A stretch of 64,000 nt of DNA from Cloacibacillus sp. An23. GTDB lineage: Bacteria > Synergistota > Synergistia > Synergistales > Synergistaceae. Below, piece by piece: positions 39,887 to 48,338 of the stretch (positions within the stretch are counted from its first letter, which is position 1; each line of letters opens with the position of its first letter). Under the pieces are notes generated by a model. The model searched no databases. It was not told where the DNA came from and saw nothing but the letters and a program-made list of their open reading frames with translations. The DNA is taken from contig NZ_NFJQ01000009.1 of NCBI RefSeq assembly GCF_002159945.1, positions 101,687 to 165,686 on the forward strand, given 5' to 3'. Made by a program: the position numbers and the translations under genes.

Positions 39887-40896
39887 TGAGTTACATAAAG
39901 TTTGAGAACGTGGTCAAAAAATTCGGGGACAACATGGTCTTGAAGGGCATAGACCTCGAGATAGAGCGCGGCGACTTCGTGACGCTCTTGGGCCCCTCGG
40001 GCTGCGGCAAGAGCACTCTGCTGCGCTGCCTGTCGGGCCTCGAGGACGTCAGCGGCGGGCGCATCTTCCTCGACGGCAGGGACATCACATACACGGAGCC
40101 GAGCAAGCGAGAAATAGGGATGGTCTTCCAGCAGTACAGCCTCTTCCCGAACATGAACGTCTTCGACAACATCGCCTTCGGCCTGCGCATGAAGAAGACG
40201 CCGCAGGACGAGATAGCCGCGAAGGTCAGGCGTGCCGTCGAGATGGTCGCGCTCGAAGGACGCGAGAACGCGATGCCCTCCGAGCTCTCCGGCGGGCAGC
40301 AGCAGCGCGTCGCGCTCGCGCGCTCGATAGTCACCGAGCCGAAGGTGCTGCTGCTCGACGAGCCTCTTTCCGCGATAGACGCGAAGCTGCGCAAGTCGCT
40401 TCAGAAAGAAATCCGCCGCATACAGCGCGACATGGGCATAACGACCGTCTTCGTCACGCACGACCAGGACGAGGCGATGGTCATGTCCGACGTGATACAC
40501 CTCTTCAACGCGGGGCGCATCGAGCAGTCCGGCACGCCGATACAGATGTACACGAAGCCTGCGAGCACCTTCGCCGCGAGCTTCATCGGGAACTACAATA
40601 TCCTGTCGAACCGCGCCTTCTCAGAGCTGACCGGCGTCAGCTACTCCGACTCCAACGAAGTCGCCGTGCGTCCCGAGACCGTCGAGCTCTCGCAGGACTT
40701 CGCGCCGGTCGACGGGGCCTACCAGTTCGACGGCAAGATAGTCGATCAGACGCCGCGCGGCAACGTGCTTCGCTACCGCATACTCGCGAACGGCCATGAG
40801 ATACTCTCCGACACGCTCTTCCGAAGCAAGGCGCTCTTCGCGAACGGCGACACGGTCCACATCACGATAATGGACAGAAACTGCATAAGGCTGTAA
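39886..40896 (+). CDS. ABC transporter ATP-binding subunit with TOBE domain
   Basis: A 336-aa ATPase. Walker A GPSGCGKST (near 37), Q-loop VFQQYSLFPNMNVFDNIAFGL, signature LSGGQQQRVALARSI (near 134), Walker B VLLLDEPLSAID, and switch VTHDQDEAM are all intact. The C-terminal region from about 245 (VAVRPETVEL...GKIVDQTPRGNVLRY) is a TOBE domain as in PotA/FbpC/PhnT. The start ATG overlaps the permease stop. The longer frame upstream is a shadow of the permease gene. Confidence 0.92.
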   Translation: MSYIKFENVVKKFGDNMVLKGIDLEIERGDFVTLLGPSGCGKSTLLRCLSGLEDVSGGRIFLDGRDITYTEPSKREIGMVFQQYSLFPNMNVFDNIAFGLRMKKTPQDEIAAKVRRAVEMVALEGRENAMPSELSGGQQQRVALARSIVTEPKVLLLDEPLSAIDAKLRKSLQKEIRRIQRDMGITTVFVTHDQDEAMVMSDVIHLFNAGRIEQSGTPIQMYTKPASTFAASFIGNYNILSNRAFSELTGVSYSDSNEVAVRPETVELSQDFAPVDGAYQFDGKIVDQTPRGNVLRYRILANGHEILSDTLFRSKALFANGDTVHITIMDRNCIRL

Positions 40897-40900
40897 CGCC

Positions 40901-41890
40901 ATGGAAGACATACGCGGCTTCTCCGAAAAGGGGAACTGGTACAAAGGCAACCTGCACAGCCACACGACGAACTCGGACGGGCGCCTCACGCCGTCCGAAT
41001 CCGTCAGGATGTTCCGCGAGCACGGCTACAGCTTCCTCGCGATAACCGACCACGACCGCTACAGCGACTACCGCGCGGACTTCGACGGCGACGATTTCAT
41101 AATACTGCCCGGCTACGAGGCATCCGCGGTGCTCTACAAAGATTTCGGCCTCAAAAAGCGGCTCAGGGTCCACCATGTCAACGCGATACTCGGCACGTCG
41201 CGCATGGTGCGCGAGGCGCGCGAGCCGCTGCCGGAACATCTCGAGTTCCTGCCGCAGCGCGTCTGCTTCAAGGAGTGGAACGGCGCGGCGGTGCTGCGCG
41301 ACATGGTGGAGCGGATGCGCGGCATGGGCTTCATCGCGATGTACAACCACCCGATATGGTCGCGCGTCTCCGAATACGAGTTCGCGGGCGAAGAAGGCAT
41401 ATTCGCGCTCGAGATATTCAACTACGACACGGAGAACGAAAGCGGCACCGGCTTCGACACAGTCCACTGGGACACGATGCTGCGCGCGGGGCGGCGCGTC
41501 TGGGGAACGGCTACCGACGACAACCACAACGAAGGGCTGTTCGACGACTCCTGCGGCGGCTGGGTCACGGTGCGCGCGCCGGAGCTGACGCACGACGCGA
41601 TAATAGAAAACCTGCTCGCGGGGAATTTCTACTCCTCGGCTGGGCCTGAGATATACGACTGGGGCGTGCGCGGCGGACGCGCCTTCGTCGAGTGCTCCAA
41701 AGTCAACAGGATAAACTTCATCGCTGGCGGCGAAGTCGGCGACGGGACGACCGTCATGGGCGAAGCCCTCGAAGATTCGCTCTCGTGCGGAGAATACAAA
41801 CTGAAAGGCCGTGAAACCTACGTTCGCGCCGAATGCGTAGACAAATATGGAAGAAAAGCGTGGACGAACCCGATATTTCTGAAAAAGTAG
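40901..41890 (+). CDS. PHP-domain metallohydrolase (CehA/McbA-like phosphoesterase)
   Basis: A 329-aa protein. The N-terminal PHP motifs are intact: GNLHSHTTNSDGRLTPSE (near 15-32), FLAITDHDRYSDY (near 46-58), a middle MYNHPIWSR (His near 148) and the late TATDDNHN (near 205-212). Metal-dependent PHP proteins hydrolyse phosphate esters or related bonds. It starts only 4 nt after the ABC ATPase and therefore probably acts on the imported compound, for instance a phosphodiester. This link is an inference from context. Confidence 0.85.
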   Translation: MEDIRGFSEKGNWYKGNLHSHTTNSDGRLTPSESVRMFREHGYSFLAITDHDRYSDYRADFDGDDFIILPGYEASAVLYKDFGLKKRLRVHHVNAILGTSRMVREAREPLPEHLEFLPQRVCFKEWNGAAVLRDMVERMRGMGFIAMYNHPIWSRVSEYEFAGEEGIFALEIFNYDTENESGTGFDTVHWDTMLRAGRRVWGTATDDNHNEGLFDDSCGGWVTVRAPELTHDAIIENLLAGNFYSSAGPEIYDWGVRGGRAFVECSKVNRINFIAGGEVGDGTTVMGEALEDSLSCGEYKLKGRETYVRAECVDKYGRKAWTNPIFLKK

Positions 41891-41960
41891 CGCAAGATAC
41901 TGAAATTCTCGTACAGATGCGCCGCGCCTGCGGCGTCGAAAGGAACCACAAAGAAACACA

Positions 41961-43304
41961 ATGAGTTATTTTACAGAGCAAATCTACGAATTTGGTAAAA
42001 ATTACATGGGAAAAGAACTTCCGCAGAAAATGGAAGACATCGCGGCGGACCTCTTCGCCGACAGCATGGGGTGTATGAAGGCCGGGCTTTACGAAAGCTC
42101 AGCCCGGTCTTTGATTGCATATCTCAACGCGAAAAAAGGGCTGGACATATCAGACCCGGAACGCCTGGCGGAACGTCTCGACGCCGAGGAAAAGGCGCTG
42201 TTCTACGGATTCATATCGCACAGCTTCGACTTCGACAACTCTTCAAACATAATAGGACATAATTCGGCTGTGCTCTTTCCTGCGCTCCTGTCGCTTTCGG
42301 ACGTTACGAAGGTATCGGGGAGAGATTTTATCCGCGCGTATCTGCTCGGTACCGAGGTCAGCTTCAAGATAGCCTCGTTCATGATACCGGGCATGAACTT
42401 CCGCGGCTTCCACATTACGCCTGTCTTCGGCGTCATCGGCGCCGCCGCGGCATGCGCGTGGCTGCTGCGGCTCGATGAAGCGCGGTTCGTCAACGCGCTC
42501 TCGATAGCGGTATCGCAGTGCTCAGGCCTCATGGCGCAGTTCGGCTCAATGATGAAGTTCTGCCACTGCGGCATCGCGGCAGCGGGCGCGGTGCGCGCCG
42601 TCCTCATGGCGCGCGCGGGCGTTACGGGCAAGCCGGACGTGCTCGAGGGCAAAAGCGGATTCTTTCAGGCCTACTATCAGCCCGTATCGGCTGAAACTCT
42701 CAGCCTCGGCGAGCCGTGGAACATGCTGAAGGAAAGTTTCCTTATCAAGGCATATCCATGCTGCAGCGCTTCGCACTCGGCGATATGCGGAATGCAGAAT
42801 TTTTTGAAAGAGACCGGGACCGACCCGCGCGACATAAAATCCGTAAAAGTCTACGTTCCCAGGTACACGACCAACAACCTCATCTACAGCCGCCCGCGCA
42901 GCGGGACCGAGGCAAAATTCTCGATGAACTTCGCAGTGGCGAACGTGATGAAGAACTTCGACTACGACTTCGGGGCCTTCGCACCCGAGAACATGGATAG
43001 CCCCGTGCTTCGCGACTACATGGACAGGGTCGAAATGACAGTTACGGACAGATATCCCGACTTCGTCGAAGCTGAGCCCTGCGTCCTGAAAATAGAGACG
43101 GAGGGCGGAACGTACGAAAAGGAGATACCGTTCGGCCTCGGACGCACGCTCGACTCGCCGCTCAGCCGCGAGCAGCTTCTCAAAAAATTCGTCATGTGTA
43201 CGAAGGGACGTTTCGCCTCGCCAGAAGAGACGTTCGACAAAATGCACGCAGTCGCCTGCGCGCCCGAGATACGCTTCAACATCTTCAAAGGAGAAATACA
43301 GTAA
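41961..43304 (+). CDS. MmgE/PrpD family protein
   Basis: A 447-aa enzyme of the 2-methylcitrate dehydratase / cis-aconitate decarboxylase / iminodisuccinate epimerase superfamily. Visible family features: DLFADSMGCMKAG, SHSFDFDNS with the active-site-type Asp (near 92), HITPVFGVIGAAAACAWLL (near 150-168), and KAYPCCSASHSAICGM (near 263-278). It lacks a strong ribosome binding site but has AAAGGA. Its stop overlaps the symporter start (TAATG), so it probably isomerises, dehydrates or decarboxylates the di- or tricarboxylate imported by that symporter. Confidence 0.87.
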   Translation: MSYFTEQIYEFGKNYMGKELPQKMEDIAADLFADSMGCMKAGLYESSARSLIAYLNAKKGLDISDPERLAERLDAEEKALFYGFISHSFDFDNSSNIIGHNSAVLFPALLSLSDVTKVSGRDFIRAYLLGTEVSFKIASFMIPGMNFRGFHITPVFGVIGAAAACAWLLRLDEARFVNALSIAVSQCSGLMAQFGSMMKFCHCGIAAAGAVRAVLMARAGVTGKPDVLEGKSGFFQAYYQPVSAETLSLGEPWNMLKESFLIKAYPCCSASHSAICGMQNFLKETGTDPRDIKSVKVYVPRYTTNNLIYSRPRSGTEAKFSMNFAVANVMKNFDYDFGAFAPENMDSPVLRDYMDRVEMTVTDRYPDFVEAEPCVLKIETEGGTYEKEIPFGLGRTLDSPLSREQLLKKFVMCTKGRFASPEETFDKMHAVACAPEIRFNIFKGEIQ

Positions 43305-44491
43305 TGAAAATGAATCTTTCAGCGCAAATGCTCGCCGCTACCGTGCTTGGAGCCGCGGCGGGACTGATCCTCCAGACTGCCGGCTCGGCTGACGTCGCCC
43401 GCACGTTCATCGCGCCTGTAGGGACGCTCTTTCTCAACCTCATGCAGATGATAATAATCCCGCTCATCTTCTGCACTCTAGTCACAGGAGTCTACGAGAT
43501 AAACGACATCAAAAAATACGGAAGCATCGGGGCAAAGACGCTCGTCGCGTTCTTTGTGATGACGCTCATATCGACGGCCATCGGACTCGGCGTCGGCGAA
43601 CTCTTCGGCGTAGGCAAAGGCGTCTCCTACGAGGCGGCCGGCGGCGTGACCGTACCCCCCGCTGTCAGCGTCATAAAGACGATAATAAACTTTGTCCCGT
43701 CGAACATCTATAAGGCGCTCAGCTCAGGCGACATGGTGGCGATAGTCGTCTTCGGCGTCTTCCTCGGCATAGGCATGATATGCAGCAAGGAGGCGGCGCG
43801 TCCGCTCTACGACGTCCTCGCCGCGGGCAAAGCCGCCATATCGAACATAACGTCGTTCATAATGAAGCTCGCGCCCATCGGCATATTCGCGATAGTCACG
43901 GAGACGATGGCGGTCAACGGCATCGACATGCTGCTCTCGATGGCGGGGCTGATACTCGCCGTCTACCTCGGCTTCCTGCTCAACAACCTGATAGTCTACG
44001 GCGGCTGCGCAGCGATATCGGGGACCGGCGTGGGAAATTTCTATAAAGCGACGTTCGGGGCGCAGGTCTTCGCCTTCACATCTCAGACTTCCGCCGCCGC
44101 CATTCCGTTTGAGAATGAGGCGCTAGACAAACTCAAGATATCCGAAACGGTCAAAAGCTTCGTCATACCGCTCGGCAACGCGATGCACAAAAACGGCACG
44201 GCGCTGTATCAGTGCGTATTCACCGTATTCCTCGCTAACTACTACGGCATAGAGATAAGCCCCTCGCTCTTCATCTCAGTCATGATCGCCGCGACGGTCT
44301 CCGCGATGGGCACCGCGGGCATACCGCAGGGCGGCATGGTCACGCTCGGCATGGTGCTCGCCGCGGCCGGCGTGCCGATGGAGGGCGTCTCGCTGGTCGC
44401 CGGCCTCATTGCGATAATAGGCATGGGCAGCACGGCGAACAACGTAGGCGGAGACATGGCCGCGGCGCTCCTCGTGGACAGACGCAGATAG
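43304..44491 (+). CDS. Dicarboxylate/amino acid:cation symporter, DAACS family
   Basis: A 395-aa membrane carrier, a distant paralogue of the one at 10007. Family features: LFLNLMQMIIIPLIFCTLVTGV near the N-terminus, the serine loop FTSQTSAAAIPF (near 260), GTAGIPQGGMVTLGMVL (near 334-350) and a late GSTANNVGGD (near 375-384). The start ATG at 43304 has AAAGGAGA upstream and is coupled to the MmgE/PrpD gene; the longer frame upstream is a shadow. The substrate is likely a C4-dicarboxylate or acidic amino acid. Confidence 0.91.
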   Translation: MKMNLSAQMLAATVLGAAAGLILQTAGSADVARTFIAPVGTLFLNLMQMIIIPLIFCTLVTGVYEINDIKKYGSIGAKTLVAFFVMTLISTAIGLGVGELFGVGKGVSYEAAGGVTVPPAVSVIKTIINFVPSNIYKALSSGDMVAIVVFGVFLGIGMICSKEAARPLYDVLAAGKAAISNITSFIMKLAPIGIFAIVTETMAVNGIDMLLSMAGLILAVYLGFLLNNLIVYGGCAAISGTGVGNFYKATFGAQVFAFTSQTSAAAIPFENEALDKLKISETVKSFVIPLGNAMHKNGTALYQCVFTVFLANYYGIEISPSLFISVMIAATVSAMGTAGIPQGGMVTLGMVLAAAGVPMEGVSLVAGLIAIIGMGSTANNVGGDMAAALLVDRRR

Positions 44492-44521
44492 CCTTCACCC
44501 CATATCATCTCCTCGATACAT

Positions 44522-44550
44522 AAACGCGGCGCGGTACGTGCGCCGCGTTT
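44522..44550 (+). terminator. Terminator-like hairpin after the symporter
   Basis: Perfect 11-bp AAACGCGGCGC/GCGCCGCGTTT with a 7-nt loop. Confidence 0.7.
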
Positions 44551-44679
44551 ATGCTTATACGCACGGCGGCCGGACCGGCGCTCTCCATGCCGCCCGCGCG
44601 CGGCTGAATCTTCACATACTCCGCCTCCGATGATAAATTAGAAGCCGCGCAAAAAACGGGCAGTTCGGAGGAAGCGAGT

Positions 44680-45255
44680 ATGGAATTTGAAGTGAGGGCG
44701 AACGCGCACAGAAGGAAAAAGGCTCTTTTTGTCGAAGCCGCCTCCGCGTTCATGGCGGGCGCGCTGACGTGGTTCGTCAATCTGGATTTTATGGCGGGGT
44801 ACTTTGAACGGGAAAAGGCCGCCTATCCGCTATTCGTCGGGCTCATCGCGCTGTTCGCGCTGCTTTTCCTCTGCGGCCTGTACATCGCGGCCCGTCCGCG
44901 CATCGTAGTGAAGGGCGGAAACGCCGCGGTCTTTTACCCGATGTTCCGCCGTTCCAGGCGCGCGGCGCTCGCGGAGATAACGCGCCGCGAAGTGCGCGAG
45001 CTGCGTTTCGGCGCGGAGGCGCAGGCCTCTGCCGCAGGGGCGGCTGGAGGGATCGCGGGATACGCTTTCGGTAAAGCGCTGTTTTCCGCGCTGGAAGCTC
45101 CCGACGGCGGCGTCCGCCAATACACATACTACCGCGGCGGCACGAAGCTGATAACGATCCGCACGAGCGACATGGAAAACGCCGAGCGCTTCGACGCGCT
45201 GGTGCGCGCGCACTGCCTCGGGGACGCGGCGGCGCTGAGCTGGCCGAGCGCGTGA
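44680..45255 (+). CDS. Hypothetical protein with two membrane helices
   Basis: A 191-aa protein I do not recognise. Two hydrophobic segments (ALFVEAASAFMAGALTWFVNL near 15-35, and PLFVGLIALFALLFLCGLYIAA near 51-72) are followed by a soluble C-terminal part with alternating strands (RIVVKGGNAAVFYPMFRRS, AALAEITRREVRELRF) and a Gly/Ala-rich AGAAGGIAGYAFGKAL segment. The layout of a short membrane hairpin plus a beta-rich part recalls bacterial PH-like domains, but this is weak. GGAGGAAG precedes the ATG. It stands alone between a terminator and a repeat region. Confidence 0.65.
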   Translation: MEFEVRANAHRRKKALFVEAASAFMAGALTWFVNLDFMAGYFEREKAAYPLFVGLIALFALLFLCGLYIAARPRIVVKGGNAAVFYPMFRRSRRAALAEITRREVRELRFGAEAQASAAGAAGGIAGYAFGKALFSALEAPDGGVRQYTYYRGGTKLITIRTSDMENAERFDALVRAHCLGDAAALSWPSA

Positions 45256-45291
45256 AAACGCCGCGCGCCGCGAAAACACAATATAGGTGCC

Positions 45292-45492
45292 TTAACTTTT
45301 ACATAACAACAACACCGTCGTTCCGCAAATGTTTTGTGCGGAACCTCCGTCCTAAACACCGGGGCTGAACGAAGCGCTATAGCTGCAAAAGCTGCTGCGT
45401 GATATGGTACGGAGGCCCAGCAGAGCCTGCCACGTTTCACCGGGCACAGGAGATTTGCGGGGCGGCATGATTTTTTTGATGAAAAGTTAATT
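45292..45492. repeat. Intergenic repeat element with inverted ends (reference copy)
   Basis: About 200 nt with no ORF. It begins TTAACTTTTACAT and ends GATGAAAAGTTAA, which are inverted copies of each other (TTAACTTTT plus AT). Its left half resembles 7973-8026 and its right half resembles 19357-19425. The size, inverted ends and lack of coding capacity fit a miniature non-autonomous element or another dispersed intergenic repeat. Confidence 0.6.
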
Positions 45493-45732
45493 GACTATAT
45501 CCATGATGCCGGCCTGAGACTGCGTAGCGTTCCTGAAGATAAGGACTCAGCGCGAAACGGGCCGCGTCGAAGAAAGCCGCGCCGCGCCGGCAAAGTCTCC
45601 AAACGAAACGACGAACGGGCGCGCGCTCAGGAATAGAAGAAGCCTGACGGCGGTAATGCGCTCCTCATACTGCCTACGCCGCCTCCGAGAGCGCGGACGG
45701 AAGCGTCCCTCGGCAATATCGTTTCCACAATA

Positions 45733-45767
45733 CAACAACGCGGCGCATTAAATGCGCCGCGTTGTTG
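45733..45767. terminator. Long perfect stem-loop between convergent units
   Basis: CAACAACGCGGCGCATT/AATGCGCCGCGTTGTTG, a 17-bp perfect stem with a one-nt centre, located downstream of the ornithine cyclodeaminase gene (minus) and the repeat region. It has no T-run but is likely a bidirectional transcript end. Confidence 0.65.
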
Positions 45768-45820
45768 CTTACGCGTATGATTGGTAGCGAACATACGTCA
45801 CGTAACGTGGGTTGGATCAA

Positions 45821-46840
45821 TTACCTCTTGGGCTCGACTTCGGTTTTTTTATTGAAAACGTATGAATCTCCGAGGCCCATGGCGTTGGCTTTCTCATAAA
45901 CCTTCGTAGCGACCGCCACGTCCATGGCCCCCGTTCCTATCGGTATGCAGACGATGCGCTCGTCGGCCTTGATGTGCCCGTCCTTTTTCCCTGCGACCAG
46001 CTCGCCTATCGTCCCGGCGAGCATCTCTTCCTTAAATTTACCCTGATCGACGACGCTCTTCAGCGCTCCTCTGTGCATCGTCTGCCCTATCGAATCGACG
46101 AACACTCTGTCGGCAGACAGGAGAAGCTCGTCTTCACATTCGGTGAACGAGCCCATCGGGAAAATTATCTGCCCTGGCTTAAACCATTCGTTCCTGATAA
46201 ATTTGTTCTTCGCGTGAGTGACGGAGACTATTACGTCGGTGCCGTCGAATATCGCCTCAGGAGAGGTCACGGGCGTGATGTTCAGCTTCGTCAGCGGCGC
46301 CATCTCGGCAACGTATTTCTTAAGCGCTTCGTCGCTTATGTCGTATACCTTGACCTCTTCTATTTCGAATACTTCCGCGAAGGCCAAAAGCTGAGTGCGT
46401 CCCTGCGCTCCGGCCCCGCTTATTCCGAGCTTGATCTTTTTCTTGTCGAGCATATATTTCGCGGCGACTGCGGCCTGTGCGCCGGTGCGGTAATTCGTTA
46501 TCTGCTCGCCGTCCATTACGCAGCGGAAGACGCCGGTCTCCGGGTCGAAAAGTGAAATAAGGGCGATGATGTACGGGAGCCCCCAAGACGGATTGTTCAA
46601 AGAGCCGGTGACGCACTTGATACCGGCGCTTTTCATGCTGTGGATGTATGCCGGCATCCCGTTGAGACCGTTTTTATAAGGCGGCCATTCAGCGTCTTCT
46701 CCGAGCTCGAGCGTCACCTTCGTAGGACACACGACCTCGCCGTTCCCCCAGTCGCGAAAAGCTATTTCACAGGCTTCAACAGTATCCTTCATCGTAAGCA
46801 TTTCATGTACGACATCGGCGTTGATAAGTTTGCAAGGCAT
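45821..46840 (-). CDS. Ornithine cyclodeaminase / mu-crystallin family protein
   Basis: A 339-aa NAD(P)-dependent enzyme. The family start INADVVHEMLTMKDTVEACE, the KVTLELG/MPAYIHSMKSAGIKCVTG block (near 42-80, with the catalytic-type Lys) and the Rossmann motif LGISGAGAQGRTQLLAFAE (near 138-156) are clear. Ornithine cyclodeaminase converts ornithine to proline and ammonia; others in the family act as alanine or imine reductases. Its place in one unit with an opine dehydrogenase fits cyclisation of ornithine released from an opine. Good GGAGGA site upstream. Confidence 0.88.
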   Translation of the reverse strand: MPCKLINADVVHEMLTMKDTVEACEIAFRDWGNGEVVCPTKVTLELGEDAEWPPYKNGLNGMPAYIHSMKSAGIKCVTGSLNNPSWGLPYIIALISLFDPETGVFRCVMDGEQITNYRTGAQAAVAAKYMLDKKKIKLGISGAGAQGRTQLLAFAEVFEIEEVKVYDISDEALKKYVAEMAPLTKLNITPVTSPEAIFDGTDVIVSVTHAKNKFIRNEWFKPGQIIFPMGSFTECEDELLLSADRVFVDSIGQTMHRGALKSVVDQGKFKEEMLAGTIGELVAGKKDGHIKADERIVCIPIGTGAMDVAVATKVYEKANAMGLGDSYVFNKKTEVEPKR

Positions 46841-46924
46841 TGAATTTTCCTCCGTTCAGATTTTTGATTTCGATTTATATCAATAACTTAGCTGCGCTTT
46901 GCCGCAGCAGAGCTATTGCCGCGT

Positions 46925-48316
46925 TTAAAACGGGCCCAGTTTGATTATTGTCGCCACTATCAGCAGCCCGGCCGCGAGCAGAGTCCACATGACCATTATA
47001 GGCCACACAAACTTCACCCATTTTTCGTAAGGCACTCCGGCGAGCCCTATCGCAGCCATGAGCGTCGGCTGTATCGGCGATATCGAGTTCGTGATGCCGT
47101 CGCCAAACTGGAAGGCGAGGACGGAGACCTGTCTCGTGACGCCCAATATATCTCCGAGCGGGGCGAGTATCGGCATCGTCGTCGCTGCCTGTCCGGAGCC
47201 TGAGGCGAATATGAAGTTGAGCGCCGTCTGGACGATAAGCATGCCTACAGCGGATATACTTGCAGGAAGCCATCCCACTATAGCGGCGAGGGCGTTTATT
47301 ACGGAATCCATAATATGTCCTTCGTCCAAGACGACGACGATGGCTCTAGCAAGGCCTATGCAGATGGCGGTGAAGCACATCTCCTTCGCGCCGATTAAGA
47401 AATTCTCCGCTATTTCCTCCGCGTTCAGCTTTCCTATAATTCCGCATATGACGCCCATAATGAGAAAGATCGTTATGATTTCCTGGAGGTAATAACCCTT
47501 TGCGAGAACTCCCCACACGAGATACGCGAATCCGGCTATTATCACGCCCAGTATAGCTTTGTCCCTCTGAGTGAGAGGGGAGTTGTCGAAGGCGATATCC
47601 AGATTATCCGCCTTGATCCCGTATATCACGCTTTTTGTCGGGTCCTGTTTCACTTTTTTGGCGTAGCGCATAATCCACCACCATACCAAAATATAAAACA
47701 AGAACATGGAAAGGAATCTGAATTCCATGCCGGAGAAAAGCGGAAGCTCGGCGATCCCCTGCGCTATTCCGGTATTAAACGGGTTCATCGGACCGGCTGT
47801 GTATCCGGTATAAGCGCCGAGATAAACCATCGCGGCGCCGACTACGGCGTCATAGCCAACGCCCTTCGCGATGGCGACGGCTATTGGTATAAAGATAAGC
47901 GTCTCTTCCGCCGCGCCGAATGTCGCGCTGCATAAGGATATTACCAGCATCGTCGCTGGTACGAGCAGATGTTCACGTCCTTTCAGCTTGATTATGGCGC
48001 GGTTTATCACCCTGTTTATCGTCCCGGTAGCGTTGATGATATGAAAAACCGAGCCTATCAGCAACACAAAGAAGATAATTTCGCTGGCGGCGTTCAGCCC
48101 CTTAGGAAGGGCCATAAAAGTGTCAAACAGGTTTACCGGTGTCTGGCCGACCTTGTGGAAGGTGCCGGGAATAACCAGCGTGCGTCCGGTCTGCTCGTCC
48201 GTGACGCGGTTGTATTCGCCTGCCGGTATGACGTAAGTTCCAATCGCAGCCAGCAGGATCAAAGCTGCGATCAAAACATATGTATGCGGTATTTTTTGGA
48301 CTTTAAGCCATGACAT
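46925..48316 (-). CDS. YfcC/DcuC-like membrane transporter
   Basis: A 463-aa protein with about 12 helices. The N-terminal IPHTYVLIAALILLAAIGTYVIPAGEY and TFMALPKGLNAASEIIFFVLLIGSVFHIIN segments and the C-terminal SGSGQAATTMPILAPLGDILGVTRQVSVLAFQFGDG stretch (near 376-411) are hallmarks of the YfcC family (DcuC-like superfamily), which includes arginine/ornithine-type and dicarboxylate carriers. It lies between the cyclodeaminase and opine dehydrogenase genes, so an opine or a basic amino acid is a likely substrate. Start at ATG 48316 with GGGGGC; the TTG at 48331 overlaps that site. Confidence 0.88.
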   Translation of the reverse strand: MSWLKVQKIPHTYVLIAALILLAAIGTYVIPAGEYNRVTDEQTGRTLVIPGTFHKVGQTPVNLFDTFMALPKGLNAASEIIFFVLLIGSVFHIINATGTINRVINRAIIKLKGREHLLVPATMLVISLCSATFGAAEETLIFIPIAVAIAKGVGYDAVVGAAMVYLGAYTGYTAGPMNPFNTGIAQGIAELPLFSGMEFRFLSMFLFYILVWWWIMRYAKKVKQDPTKSVIYGIKADNLDIAFDNSPLTQRDKAILGVIIAGFAYLVWGVLAKGYYLQEIITIFLIMGVICGIIGKLNAEEIAENFLIGAKEMCFTAICIGLARAIVVVLDEGHIMDSVINALAAIVGWLPASISAVGMLIVQTALNFIFASGSGQAATTMPILAPLGDILGVTRQVSVLAFQFGDGITNSISPIQPTLMAAIGLAGVPYEKWVKFVWPIMVMWTLLAAGLLIVATIIKLGPF

Positions 48317-48338
48317 CTGTATCGCCCCCAATATATGG

